Of a stretch of 52,049 bases of DNA, positions 18,402 through 25,819 are shown one piece after another (position 1 is the stretch's first letter; every line of letters begins with the position of its first letter). The DNA comes from Ornatilinea apprima (GTDB lineage: Bacteria; Chloroflexota; Anaerolineae; Anaerolineales; Anaerolineaceae). The stretch covers positions 1-52,049 of the forward strand of contig NZ_LGCL01000013.1 of the NCBI RefSeq assembly GCF_001306115.1, read 5' to 3'. The position numbers and the translations under genes are program-made. The notes beneath the pieces were generated by a model. That model was not told the DNA's origin. It made no database searches and worked only from the letters and a program-made list of their open reading frames with translations.

Positions 18402-18770
18402 CTATTTATAGGCGTGGTGAATGCCCATATCCGGGCTGGATTCCATCGTCTTTTGCATCTCGCTGAGCATCTTGATGCCGTTGCGATACTGAAACGGCCA
18501 CATCGAGCGCAGGTGGAACAACGCCACCCGGTCGCCGTCTTTTAATTCGTGCTGCAGATCGGGCTGCATGCCCGGCATGGCCGACAGCTCGCCGTTGATA
18601 AACGTGATGCCGCGCTCTTCGGTATCCATCCCCAGGTGATTCAATAAATCGCTCAGCGTGCTGCCGGCTGGCAGGCGCGGGTGCGGGTTGGCAAACGTGG
18701 TCTCGTTCGGATCGCCCGCATAACGCGCCAGATTTCCGTACAGCCACACATCCAAAGTCATTTCATCCAT
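18402..18770 (-). CDS. MoaD/ThiS-like protein without a C-terminal Gly-Gly
   Basis: 122-residue protein with a beta-grasp fold pattern (LDVWLYGNLARYAG, AGSTLSDLLNHLGM, GITFINGELS, LKDGDRVALFHLR) as in MoaD and ThiS sulfur carriers. It does not end in Gly-Gly; a 35-residue tail rich in Met and charged residues (through HHAYK) follows the last strand, so the normal sulfur transfer by thiocarboxylate cannot occur at this terminus. Last gene of the tungsten-oxidoreductase operon. Its ribosome-binding site GGAGGAGG is formed by the three glycine codons at the end of the upstream MoaD gene. It could be a structural or electron-transfer partner; the role is unknown. Confidence 0.75.
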   Translation of the reverse strand: MDEMTLDVWLYGNLARYAGDPNETTFANPHPRLPAGSTLSDLLNHLGMDTEERGITFINGELSAMPGMQPDLQHELKDGDRVALFHLRSMWPFQYRNGIKMLSEMQKTMESSPDMGIHHAYK

Positions 18771-18778
18771 GTTGGTTG

Positions 18779-19021
18779 TTATCCTCCTCCCACCGGTGGG
18801 AAATAGCCAATTTCGTCGTCATCTTGCAGCTGCCAATCTAACTGCTGCGCGCGCGCGTTGACATAAGCAATTTTAATCTCCTCGGCTGGCAGGCGCAGCA
18901 ACTCCGCTACATCCGCCAGAGACGCGCCTTCGGGCACATCCATTTCAAACGCTATGCCGGCGGATTGGCCGCCGGGAGCAAAGCGGGTTAAGCTGGCAAA
19001 CAGTTTCACCTTTAAGCGCAT
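18779..19021 (-). CDS. MoaD-family sulfur-carrier protein
   Basis: 80-residue beta-grasp protein starting MRLKVKLFASLTRF and ending DEIGYFPPVGGG, the typical MoaD C-terminus whose Gly-Gly is thiocarboxylated to donate sulfur to the pyranopterin dithiolene of molybdenum and tungsten cofactors. The ATG at 19021 is preferred over the upstream in-frame start at 19048 because AGGAGGGG lies just before it and the preceding residues overlap the maturase stop. It lies third in the operon AOR, radical SAM maturase, MoaD, MoaD-like, which implies a dedicated role in the tungsten cofactor of that AOR. Confidence 0.9.
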   Translation of the reverse strand: MRLKVKLFASLTRFAPGGQSAGIAFEMDVPEGASLADVAELLRLPAEEIKIAYVNARAQQLDWQLQDDDEIGYFPPVGGG

Positions 19022-19031
19022 CCGGCCCCTC

Positions 19032-20219
19032 CTACGGACATTTGACAATATCCTGTGCCCACAGACAGTCCGCGCAAGAGGGGTTCCAGCCCCAGCAGCC
19101 CTCGTTGGTCAATCGCAAATCGCAGGTCTCGCGCAGGTCGCAGTCCGGGCAGGAGGGGAAGTGAAACGCGTTTACCTCCGAGCGGAAGCGCACATAGTCC
19201 TCCGACATCCAGATCTCGGCCAGGCTCTGTTTGTGCACGTCACCCAGCTCGTAGCGGCTGACCTTCTTGTTGGTGCCGTCCACCGCGAAATAGCTGTAAT
19301 TATGAGAAAGCGCGTAGCACGGCGACACCTTGCCGTCCCAGCCTACCACAATCGCCTTGTCTTTGATGAAGCGGCAGCGCCGTTCGGCGCCCCAGTGCAT
19401 GCGCGGCAAATCCAGCGTGGCCCACATCACCCAGGCATCGGCGCGGGTAGCCCAGGCCTGGAACTTCTCCGGCTCTACCGGCTCGTATCCATACAGGCGT
19501 TCCTTGAACATATCTTCGGTGTAGGCCAGCACATTGCTCACCAGAATTTTGGAGGCGTTCATTTGCGCCGCCAGGCTGGCAATCTCAGTTAGTTCGGCAA
19601 CGTTGCTCTTTAAGATCACCGTCTCAAATCCCAGGGCCGGGAAGAGCGAATCCATATCCCTTTTAATCGCGTTGAACTGGCGCAGGTTTTCTACAATCTG
19701 CTCCAGATAGGTGCCGCGCACCTTTTCAAACGTCTCAGCCAGGCCGCCGTCCACCGAGACCATCACCCGGTCCACGCCCAGGCGCACCAGCTCGCGGGAA
19801 ATGTGGGGCTTCAGCATCAAGCCATTTGAGCCGAGGGTAACCGCCAGGTCTTTCTTGCGCACGGCTTCAATCATCTCCAGAATGCCGGGGTGCGTCAACG
19901 GCTCGCCAAAACTGGTGAAAATCACCCGTTCCAGGTCGGGCAGGCCGTCGATATCCTCCAAAATGCACTCAAAGGTCGCCCGGGTCATATCGGCATCCGG
20001 GTCGCTCCACACATTGCGAATGCAGGTGGCGCACTGCAAATTGCAGCCGGTGGTTACCTCAATGTACAGCTTGCGCGCGTCGGGCAGGCGCGGGTGCAGA
20101 ATCAGGTCGCCGTCGCGCTCGCTCAACCAGCAGTTCATCTCGGTTGGCATCTGCCTGCGCTCAAAAAACTCGGGGGGGATTTTCGCGCCGTCCTGGCGGT
20201 TGATTCGGATATTTGTCAT
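19032..20219 (-). CDS. Radical SAM maturase of tungsten-cofactor oxidoreductase
   Basis: 395-residue radical SAM protein. The cluster motif CNLQCATC (Cys59, 63, 66) is at the start of the barrel, followed by TSFGEPLTHPGI, the SAM-binding GGEP-like motif here read as FGEPL. The C-terminal third is cysteine rich (SCPDCDLRETCDLR, CWGWNPSCADCLW), a SPASM-like auxiliary cluster domain. This architecture and its place directly beside an aldehyde ferredoxin oxidoreductase gene match the TIGR04317 group of tungsten-cofactor oxidoreductase maturases. The exact reaction is not established. It lies 70 bases after the AOR gene with a hairpin in between. Confidence 0.88.
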   Translation of the reverse strand: MTNIRINRQDGAKIPPEFFERRQMPTEMNCWLSERDGDLILHPRLPDARKLYIEVTTGCNLQCATCIRNVWSDPDADMTRATFECILEDIDGLPDLERVIFTSFGEPLTHPGILEMIEAVRKKDLAVTLGSNGLMLKPHISRELVRLGVDRVMVSVDGGLAETFEKVRGTYLEQIVENLRQFNAIKRDMDSLFPALGFETVILKSNVAELTEIASLAAQMNASKILVSNVLAYTEDMFKERLYGYEPVEPEKFQAWATRADAWVMWATLDLPRMHWGAERRCRFIKDKAIVVGWDGKVSPCYALSHNYSYFAVDGTNKKVSRYELGDVHKQSLAEIWMSEDYVRFRSEVNAFHFPSCPDCDLRETCDLRLTNEGCWGWNPSCADCLWAQDIVKCP

Positions 20220-20247
20220 GCTTTTCGTCCAATATTAAATAAGTAGA

Positions 20248-20274
20248 GCAGGGCGTCCGAAGAAGACGCCCTGC
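20248..20274 (-). terminator. Intercistronic hairpin between the AOR and maturase genes
   Basis: Perfect 10-bp arms GCAGGGCGTC / GACGCCCTGC with a 7-base loop, 8 bases after the last T-rich segment of the AOR end. The following sequence is only mildly T-rich, so it is more likely a partial terminator or a 3' stabilizing structure that lowers maturase expression relative to AOR. Confidence 0.7.
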
Positions 20275-20289
20275 GAAGAGAAATTTCAA

Positions 20290-22047
20290 CTACATTTCGC
20301 CAAACACCGAATCCAGCGTTTCATCAGAAACATCAAAGATCTGGTTGTGCGGCGGGAGCGGCTCGGTGTACACAAATTCGGGCAGGCGGTCGGCCGCCGG
20401 GCCAATGCCAGCCGCTTCATTGAAGGCGCGCTCTTTCTTGAGCACGTCGTTTCCATACTTGATCACATCGTCGGCGGTCCATTTCGTGCCCAACACGCCG
20501 TTGGCTTCGTCAATCATGCCCTGATACCCGCTGGGGATATCCAGAATGGCAAAGGCGATGAACAGGCAGTGACCGGACGAGTCAATGAAGGCGGTGGTCG
20601 ATTGGAAGGCGCGGCTGAGAGCGGCTTTGCCCTCTGGGCTGAGCGGGTCTTGCTTGCCCATCACGCCCAGAATTTCGGGTGCGATGGTGTAGCCGGCGGT
20701 ATGGTCGGCGCCCATGGTGGTGGTGGCATAGGTGATGCCAATGCCCTTGACCGCGCGCGGCTCGTAGGCCGGCATGGACTGGCCTTTGACCGTCGGAACG
20801 TGGCTTACGCCGTAGGCTTTGCCGGTCGTCTCAGTGCCCGCGCCCATGATGCGGCCCAGCGGCGTGCCTTTGCCCATCTCATACACCAGGTTGATAGCGC
20901 CCTTGCCGTCGCCGAAGGCGATCACGCCCGCTTCCATGGCCACGCCAATGGTAGTGCCGGTTTCGATGGTATCCAGCCCGTAGTTATTGCACAGTTCATT
21001 CAGCTCGGCGATCACGTCCAGGTCATCAATGCCGCAGTTGGCGCCAAATGCCCAGTCTGATTCGTACTCGATGCACGAGGTATGCTCGGTGCCATCTTCT
21101 TTGTACCAGGTGTTGGAACATTGAATGATGCAGCCGGGGCTGCAGGCATGGTTGTAGACCTCTTTGCCCAGGCGTTTTTTATTGCCATCGAAGATGGCTT
21201 CACCGGCAATTTTGGGAGCGCCTTCAAAGCGGCCGCTGGTGAAGTTCTTGGTCGGCAGACCGCCAGCCTCATTCAGAATGTTAATCAGCACCGCCGTGCC
21301 GTACGAGTTCAAACCACCCTTCGGCTTGGTGATGGCATGCTCGCGCAGCGCGTCGATCATCTTCTTGCGGCCTTCATCAAACAGGGATTTGTCGGCAATT
21401 TCTACCCCAGGAGCGCCGTCTTTGTTCAGAATGATGAACTTCAGGCCCTTGGAGGCCATCACCGCGCCCAGGCCGCCACGGCCTGCGTAGCGCGAGGGGC
21501 GCATCTTCATATCATTGAAGGCAATACCCGAGTTGGCGTAGCCGTATTCACCGGCCGGGCCCACCGAGCAAACGGAAACATCTTCGCCATATTTGGCATA
21601 AATCTCTTTGAAGACACCCGGCAGCGATTTGAATTTATACTGTGTGGCATCAAAAAACTCGGCGTGCGGCTTGCCGTCTTTCCAGGTCATGTACACGCCC
21701 CACGCCATGTCCTTCTCGGCAGGTTTGCCTTCGACCACCAGTGCCTTGATACCCATGATACCGAGGTCGCGGCCCCAAGAGGTGCCGGCGTTGGCCTCTT
21801 TAATACCGCCGGTCAGCGGCGATTTTCCGCCCACCGAGATACGGGCCGAGGTGGGGGAAGAGGTGCCCGTCACAATACCGGCAGAGAAGACCAGCTTGTT
21901 GTTGGGTCCCAGCGGATGACAGGTTGGGGGTACTTCTTCGGCGACCAGCGTGGAGGTCATTCCTCGCCCAGCCAACGTGTGGTAGGCTTTGGGCGATTCT
22001 TCGACCTTACAGGTGCGGTCTTTCATATTGATGCGTACAAACCACAT
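20290..22047 (-). CDS. Tungsten-containing aldehyde ferredoxin oxidoreductase family enzyme
   Basis: 585-residue AOR-family enzyme that would oxidize aldehydes to acids with ferredoxin as acceptor, using a tungsten bis-pyranopterin cofactor and one 4Fe-4S cluster. The N-terminal domain has GRGMTSTLVAEEV, TGTSSPTSARISVGGKSPLTGG and the RYAGRGGLGAVMASKGLK segment that contacts the cofactor. The cluster ligands are Cys302, Cys306 and Cys310 (CSPGCIIQC) and Cys494 (SSGHCLF). DTIETGTTIGVAMEAG follows the family pattern. The aldehyde is unknown. AGGAGG precedes the ATG at 22047. It is the first gene of an operon with its maturase and two MoaD-like proteins, behind a 268-base leader. Confidence 0.95.
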   Translation of the reverse strand: MWFVRINMKDRTCKVEESPKAYHTLAGRGMTSTLVAEEVPPTCHPLGPNNKLVFSAGIVTGTSSPTSARISVGGKSPLTGGIKEANAGTSWGRDLGIMGIKALVVEGKPAEKDMAWGVYMTWKDGKPHAEFFDATQYKFKSLPGVFKEIYAKYGEDVSVCSVGPAGEYGYANSGIAFNDMKMRPSRYAGRGGLGAVMASKGLKFIILNKDGAPGVEIADKSLFDEGRKKMIDALREHAITKPKGGLNSYGTAVLINILNEAGGLPTKNFTSGRFEGAPKIAGEAIFDGNKKRLGKEVYNHACSPGCIIQCSNTWYKEDGTEHTSCIEYESDWAFGANCGIDDLDVIAELNELCNNYGLDTIETGTTIGVAMEAGVIAFGDGKGAINLVYEMGKGTPLGRIMGAGTETTGKAYGVSHVPTVKGQSMPAYEPRAVKGIGITYATTTMGADHTAGYTIAPEILGVMGKQDPLSPEGKAALSRAFQSTTAFIDSSGHCLFIAFAILDIPSGYQGMIDEANGVLGTKWTADDVIKYGNDVLKKERAFNEAAGIGPAADRLPEFVYTEPLPPHNQIFDVSDETLDSVFGEM

Positions 22048-22315
22048 AGCTTTCCTCCTGAATTACAAAATTGAATCGAATCGGTTGAAGGTGCAAATCC
22101 GCCTCAAGGGAATGGATCCTGAACAGGAAGTGTGATGTGTGCGGTTGTGCTGCGCATTAAAAAACTGCGCAATAGGAAACCATCCCTCAGCAGAGGGGTG
22201 ATTCTCCTTTGCGCACTGGCGGGCAATGAGGATTGCTCCCCATGCCTATCGTTCACTTATCCACGTGGGAATCAGCGAATCGGAGAAATACAGGCACATG
22301 AACAGCCTATACCTG
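22048..22315 (-). promoter_or_regulatory. Long structured 5' leader of the AOR operon with attenuator (riboswitch candidate)
   Basis: The predicted start site is near 22315, leaving about 268 bases before the AOR ATG. In the RNA, a long hairpin is formed by three stem blocks: TGCGCAA/TTGCGCA (22209-22215 with 22166-22172), AGGA/TCCT, and CACCCCTC/GAGGGATG (22193-22200 with 22181-22188). It is followed directly by six U residues (22159-22164), a complete intrinsic terminator. A downstream TGCGCA (22151-22156) could pair instead with the 3' arm, giving an antiterminator choice. The upstream half (22217-22315) also has pairing arms (TGCCT/AGGCA, GCAAT/ATTGC). A molybdenum- or tungsten-cofactor sensing RNA would fit the context but is not proven. 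Confidence 0.55.
22165..22216 (-). terminator. Intrinsic terminator inside the AOR leader
   Basis: Stem of about 19 bp in three blocks with small internal loops, closed by a 4-base loop, followed on the minus strand by TTTTTT (22159-22164). Its position about 110 bases before the AOR start codon implies conditional read-through. Confidence 0.75.
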
Positions 22316-22321
22316 TACTTA

Positions 22322-22350
22322 AGTATAGGTTTCGACCTGGTCATTGTCAA
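22322..22350 (-). promoter_or_regulatory. Strong promoter of the AOR operon
   Basis: On the minus strand a perfect TTGACA (22350-22345) is followed after exactly 17 bases by TATACT (22327-22322). It lies immediately after the stop codon of the upstream SDR gene. Confidence 0.85.
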
Positions 22351-22364
22351 TGATGACATTCGTC

Positions 22365-23189
22365 TTATTTCGCGGCCGGCGGCATTGGTTTCGACAGGCC
22401 AGCCGCCACCCGCGCCTGGGCCGCGCGCCAGCGCCGGCCCACAAATCCGGCCACCACTCCCGCCGGCAGCAGACCGCCCAGCCAGGTGAGAAATTGGCTG
22501 GCCACCCCCGGCACATATACCGCCTGGCCGCGCAACGCCAGCTCCACCGCCCGCCGCACTACCTTTTCGGTCTGCTGGGCGGTGAGCCTACCCCACAAGC
22601 CCTGGGCGGCTATTTTTCGCCGCGATTCTTCGGTGGTGGGCAGACCCGCCGGGCAGATCACCAGCACATCGGCAATGTCTTTCAATTCCACATGCAGCGC
22701 GCGCGAATGGTCCAGAATAAAGCGCTTGGCCGCGGCGTAGGTGGCCTTGTATGGCATGGGGAAGAAAGCCGCCAGGCTGCTGATGTTGATCAGCAAAAAG
22801 CGCTGCCGCTCATCGCGCAGCGCCAGCAGGCTGTGCGCCAGATCAACCGGGGTTTCCACCAGCACCCGCGTCAGAAAGAGCATCTGCTCGCGGCTTTTCT
22901 CACAGAACGCGCCCTCAAAATCGCGCCCGGCCACGTTGATCAGCCCGCTGAAGCGCATTTCCTCGCGGGCAAAATCTTGCAGCAGCGCGCTTCGCTCGTC
23001 CGCGTCGCTCAAATCGCACAGGCGGAAGCGCGTCTCCACCCCATATTGGCGGGCAATTTGCTCGGTCAGGCCCGCTTCGTCCGGCCGCCGGTCCACCAGC
23101 AGCAGGTTATAGCCGCGCGCGGCCAGCTCGCGGCACATGGCCGTGCCAATGCCGCCCACCGCCCCGGTGATTAAGATCACATTCTTCAT
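22365..23189 (-). CDS. Short-chain dehydrogenase/reductase
   Basis: 274-residue classical SDR. The nucleotide-binding motif is TGAVGGIG (residues 8-15), and Asp33 with Arg34-35 after strand 2 gives a mixed NAD/NADP signature. The catalytic residues Ser137/138, Tyr151 and Lys155 (YAAAK) are present. The C-terminal 60 residues are hydrophobic (VASQFLTWLGGLLPAGVVAGFVG) and may attach to the membrane, as in fatty-acyl-CoA reductase-like SDRs. Substrate unknown. It is divergent from another SDR gene at 23300; the shared 110-base gap has a GATCCT-N3-AGGATC palindrome at 23227-23241. Confidence 0.88.
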   Translation of the reverse strand: MKNVILITGAVGGIGTAMCRELAARGYNLLLVDRRPDEAGLTEQIARQYGVETRFRLCDLSDADERSALLQDFAREEMRFSGLINVAGRDFEGAFCEKSREQMLFLTRVLVETPVDLAHSLLALRDERQRFLLINISSLAAFFPMPYKATYAAAKRFILDHSRALHVELKDIADVLVICPAGLPTTEESRRKIAAQGLWGRLTAQQTEKVVRRAVELALRGQAVYVPGVASQFLTWLGGLLPAGVVAGFVGRRWRAAQARVAAGLSKPMPPAAK

Positions 23190-23299
23190 AAGCGCATATC
23201 CCTCAATGTGCTGCAGATTTTCTTCTGATCCTGCCAGGATCTGCTATTTCATGGATAATTAAAAGCGGATGCAGTATAAAAAACAAGGAGTATTTCGAC

Positions 23300-24205
23300 A
23301 TGGAATCTTCCTCACTCTCCATGCAAGGCAAATCCGCGGTGGTCACCGGCGCCACCTCTGGCATTGGTCTGGCCAGCGCGGTGGCCCTGGCGCGCGCCGG
23401 CGCGCTGGTAATCGGCGTGGGGCGCAGCCCGCAGCGCTGCGCGCAGGCCGCAGCGCATATTCAGCACAACGTCCCTGGCGCGCGGGTGCGTTATCTGGTG
23501 GCCGAGCTTTCTCTGCAACGCGAGGTGCGCCGCCTGGCGGAAGAGATTCGCTGCGTGCTGGATGAAGAAGGATTCACCCACCTGGACGCGCTGGTCAATA
23601 ACGCCGGGATCGTTTCTACCCATCTCGAACGCACCGAAGAGGGCATATACCTGGCCCTGGCGGTCAATCACCTGGCCGGTTTTTTGCTCACCCACCGGCT
23701 GCTGCCCTTGCTGCGCGCCGCGCCTTTCGGTCGGGTGGTCACGGTCAGTTCGGCCTCGCATTACCGCGCCATCTTCAACCCCAAACGGCTGAATGAGCCC
23801 ATCTTCTACAACGTTGTATGGTCGTATAAGATCACCAAATTGATGAACGTGCTGTTTACCTACGAGTTAAACCGCCGCGAGAGCGGCAGCGCTGTGCGCG
23901 CCTTCGCCGTGGACCCCGGGCTGATCAACACCAAAATCGGCATGAAAGACCGCAACTGGATGGTTCGACTGGCGTGGAATGTGCGCCGCCGGGGCGGCCG
24001 CCCGCCCGAAGTGCCCGCCCAAACCGTGCTGTACCTGTGCGCCGAAGAAGCCCTGCAGACGTCAACGGAATATTACTGGCGCGACCTGTCCCCCAAAACC
24101 CCCAGCCGCGCCGCTCGGCGGCCCGGCCTGGCCCGCGATCTGTGGCAGGCCAGCGCGGAATTGTGCGGACTCGATGAAAACAATGCAAAAAAGGAGCAAG
24201 GATGA
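23300..24205 (+). CDS. Short-chain dehydrogenase/reductase (retinol dehydrogenase-like)
   Basis: 301-residue SDR with the cofactor motif TGATSGIG at residues 17-24, NNAGI near residue 100, a VSSASHY serine strand and the catalytic YKITK. The later VDPGLINTKIG segment is typical of the retinol dehydrogenase/protochlorophyllide reductase-like branch. Substrate is unknown. AAGGAG lies 10 bases before the ATG. Its stop overlaps the start of the DUF4332 gene by four bases (ATGA), so the two are translationally coupled. Confidence 0.88.
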   Translation: MESSSLSMQGKSAVVTGATSGIGLASAVALARAGALVIGVGRSPQRCAQAAAHIQHNVPGARVRYLVAELSLQREVRRLAEEIRCVLDEEGFTHLDALVNNAGIVSTHLERTEEGIYLALAVNHLAGFLLTHRLLPLLRAAPFGRVVTVSSASHYRAIFNPKRLNEPIFYNVVWSYKITKLMNVLFTYELNRRESGSAVRAFAVDPGLINTKIGMKDRNWMVRLAWNVRRRGGRPPEVPAQTVLYLCAEEALQTSTEYYWRDLSPKTPSRAARRPGLARDLWQASAELCGLDENNAKKEQG

Positions 24206-24882
24206 GCCCCTTGTATGGTATGGACCTGACCCAATTCAGCCTGGCGCGCTTGAAAGCCGTCTTCACCAGCGGAGACCTGCTGCCCTCCCGCAAGCTGTTG
24301 AGCGAAGCGGTGGAAGAGCGTTTTGCAATTCTGGAGCAAATGGGCTTGCATCATGTGCAGGATGTGATCGACGCGTTGAGCACCCCCAAAAAGATCAAAG
24401 CCTTCAGCCAGGCCAGCGGGCTTTCTGAGGACTATCTCACCCTGTTGCGCCGGCAGGCCAACAGCTACATTCCCAACCCCATCGCGCTGAAAGATATTCC
24501 CGGTGTAGACCCAGCCCACACCCAGGCTCTGGCCGCTCTGGGGCTGCGCGATACCCGCCAGCTCTTCGCGCGGGTTTGTTCGCGCGCCGGGCGCGCCGCT
24601 CTGCAAGCCGAAAGCGGCCTGCCCGCCGAAGCGCTGCTGGAGTTGACCCGCCTGGCAGACGTCTCGCGCGCCGGCTGGGTGGGGCCGGTGTTTGCCCGCC
24701 TGCTGCTCGAAGCCGGCGCAGACAGCATCGAATCACTGGTGGCCAGCCAGCCCGCCGAATTGTTTGAACACCTGATGGCCGCCAATCAGCGCCTGCAGCT
24801 CACCAAAGCCCTGTTCACCCCAAAAGACGTGGCCGCCTGCATCACCTATGCCCGCGAGCTGCCCGACCGGGTGGAAATATAA
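24202..24882 (+). CDS. DUF4332 helix-hairpin-helix protein
   Basis: 226-residue soluble helical protein that fits the DUF4332 family. Two tandem helix-hairpin-helix-like units are visible: IPGVDPAHTQALAALGLRDTRQLF (residues about 99-122) and the RLLLEAGADSIESLVASQP segment near 170. Such HhH repeats usually bind nucleic acids, but no function is known for this family. It is coupled to the SDR gene by a 4-base overlap with AAGGAG upstream. Whether the two products work together is unclear. Confidence 0.75.
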   Translation: MSPLYGMDLTQFSLARLKAVFTSGDLLPSRKLLSEAVEERFAILEQMGLHHVQDVIDALSTPKKIKAFSQASGLSEDYLTLLRRQANSYIPNPIALKDIPGVDPAHTQALAALGLRDTRQLFARVCSRAGRAALQAESGLPAEALLELTRLADVSRAGWVGPVFARLLLEAGADSIESLVASQPAELFEHLMAANQRLQLTKALFTPKDVAACITYARELPDRVEI

Positions 24883-24892
24883 GCCTGCTTAC

Positions 24893-25222
24893 TCAATCGA
24901 CAATGAATAATTTGGCCCCGAAAGGCGCGCCGGAGCGGTGCGGCTCGGCGTTATCGCCCACCTGGTAGGTCATCCCCGCGCTGAGCACAAACTTGCGCCC
25001 GTCCTTCAACTCGGTGTGCAGCTCCCCCTCCAACACCAGCAGAATGTGCCCCTTGGCGCACCAGTGATCGGCCAGATAGCCCGGCGAATACTCCACCATG
25101 CGCACGCGAATCCCATCAAACTGCTGCGTGCGCCAGGTCGCCATACCCGTTTCACCGGCATGCTGGGTAACCTCCACCCGCGACCAGTCTGTAACCACAA
25201 AGGTGAAATTTTTCATATCCAT
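24893..25222 (-). CDS. Small cupin-fold protein with DHWC motif
   Basis: 109-residue single-domain cupin. The first cupin motif contains ADHWCAKGHILLVLEGEL (residues about 51-68), with His52 and His58 as likely metal ligands, and the second motif is in GMTYQVGDNAEPHRS near residues 83-97. Proteins of this kind bind a metal and may modify or sense a small molecule; the substrate is unknown. The ATG at 25222 has GAGGTG five bases upstream. It is convergent with the DUF4332 gene, 10 bases away. Confidence 0.8.
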   Translation of the reverse strand: MDMKNFTFVVTDWSRVEVTQHAGETGMATWRTQQFDGIRVRMVEYSPGYLADHWCAKGHILLVLEGELHTELKDGRKFVLSAGMTYQVGDNAEPHRSGAPFGAKLFIVD

Positions 25223-25332
25223 GGCGGCACCTCTTTTCTTGTATGCTGCGGTTCTGACCTATTTTACCCCCATCGCCGCGCCCGCGCAGCGCGATCATGA
25301 AAAAGAGATGAGAATATGGAAAATGGATTGAC

Positions 25333-25360
25333 TTGACTTTACGAAAAGTGCTACTATACT
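25333..25360 (+). promoter_or_regulatory. Promoter of the SWIM gene leader RNA
   Basis: TTGACT (25333-25338) and TATACT (25355-25360) are separated by 16 bases in an AT-rich stretch; an alternative -35 frame gives a 17-base spacer. Confidence 0.65.
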
Positions 25361-25435
25361 TTAAATTAAAAGGACACTCTATTAACGGATGTTAACACTC
25401 ATTTTTTACACGTTTTCAGACATAGAGCAAGCAGC

Positions 25436-25464
25436 GCACGCGGTGTAGCCGCGTGCCTTTTTTT
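25436..25464 (+). terminator. Intrinsic terminator between promoter and SWIM gene
   Basis: Perfect 8-bp arms GCACGCGG / CCGCGTGC with a 5-base loop (25436-25456), followed by seven T residues (25458-25464). It lies 38 bases before the SWIM start codon, so transcripts from 25333-25360 would mostly stop here, making a short RNA of about 97 bases unless termination is relieved. Confidence 0.85.
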
Positions 25465-25502
25465 AACCCCATCTCAACCACTTTGTTTAAGGAGACTGCG
25501 AA

Positions 25503-25748
25503 ATGGACTACGGAATGATCGGAAAAATCGACAAAGCCAAACGCTATGCTGATGAGCGACACCGCTTTCATTTTCATTCCTTCACCGTCACCGTAGACGG
25601 AGAAAATAACGATCACACGGTGAAATACGAAGACGGTAAATGGAATTGTGATTGCAGTTTCTTTGCCACCCGCGGCCGCTGCAGCCATACCATGGCTTTG
25701 GAGTTCATTCTGGAAAAAATGCTGGCCGACGCGCCAGTAGAATCATAA
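25503..25748 (+). CDS. Small SWIM zinc-finger protein
   Basis: 81-residue protein consisting almost only of a SWIM domain. The zinc ligands are Cys49, Cys51, Cys60 and His62 (CxC-x8-CxH), preceded by the VKYEDGKWNCDC strand typical of the domain. SWIM fingers bind DNA or protein partners and usually occur in larger proteins with Swi2/Snf2 helicase or MuDR parts; here the domain stands alone. AAGGAG lies 9 bases before the ATG. A terminator stands both before and after the gene, so expression may be governed by read-through of the leader. Confidence 0.88.
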   Translation: MDYGMIGKIDKAKRYADERHRFHFHSFTVTVDGENNDHTVKYEDGKWNCDCSFFATRGRCSHTMALEFILEKMLADAPVES

Positions 25749-25782
25749 CCAGAGGAAGAAAAGAAACCTTTTTTACCCCCTA

Positions 25783-25819
25783 AAACCCCGCAGCGCCAGC
25801 AGCATGCGGGTTTTTTTTT
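25783..25819 (+). terminator. Terminator after the SWIM gene
   Basis: AAACCCCGCA / TGCGGGTTT arms with a 12-base loop followed by nine T residues. Confidence 0.8.
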
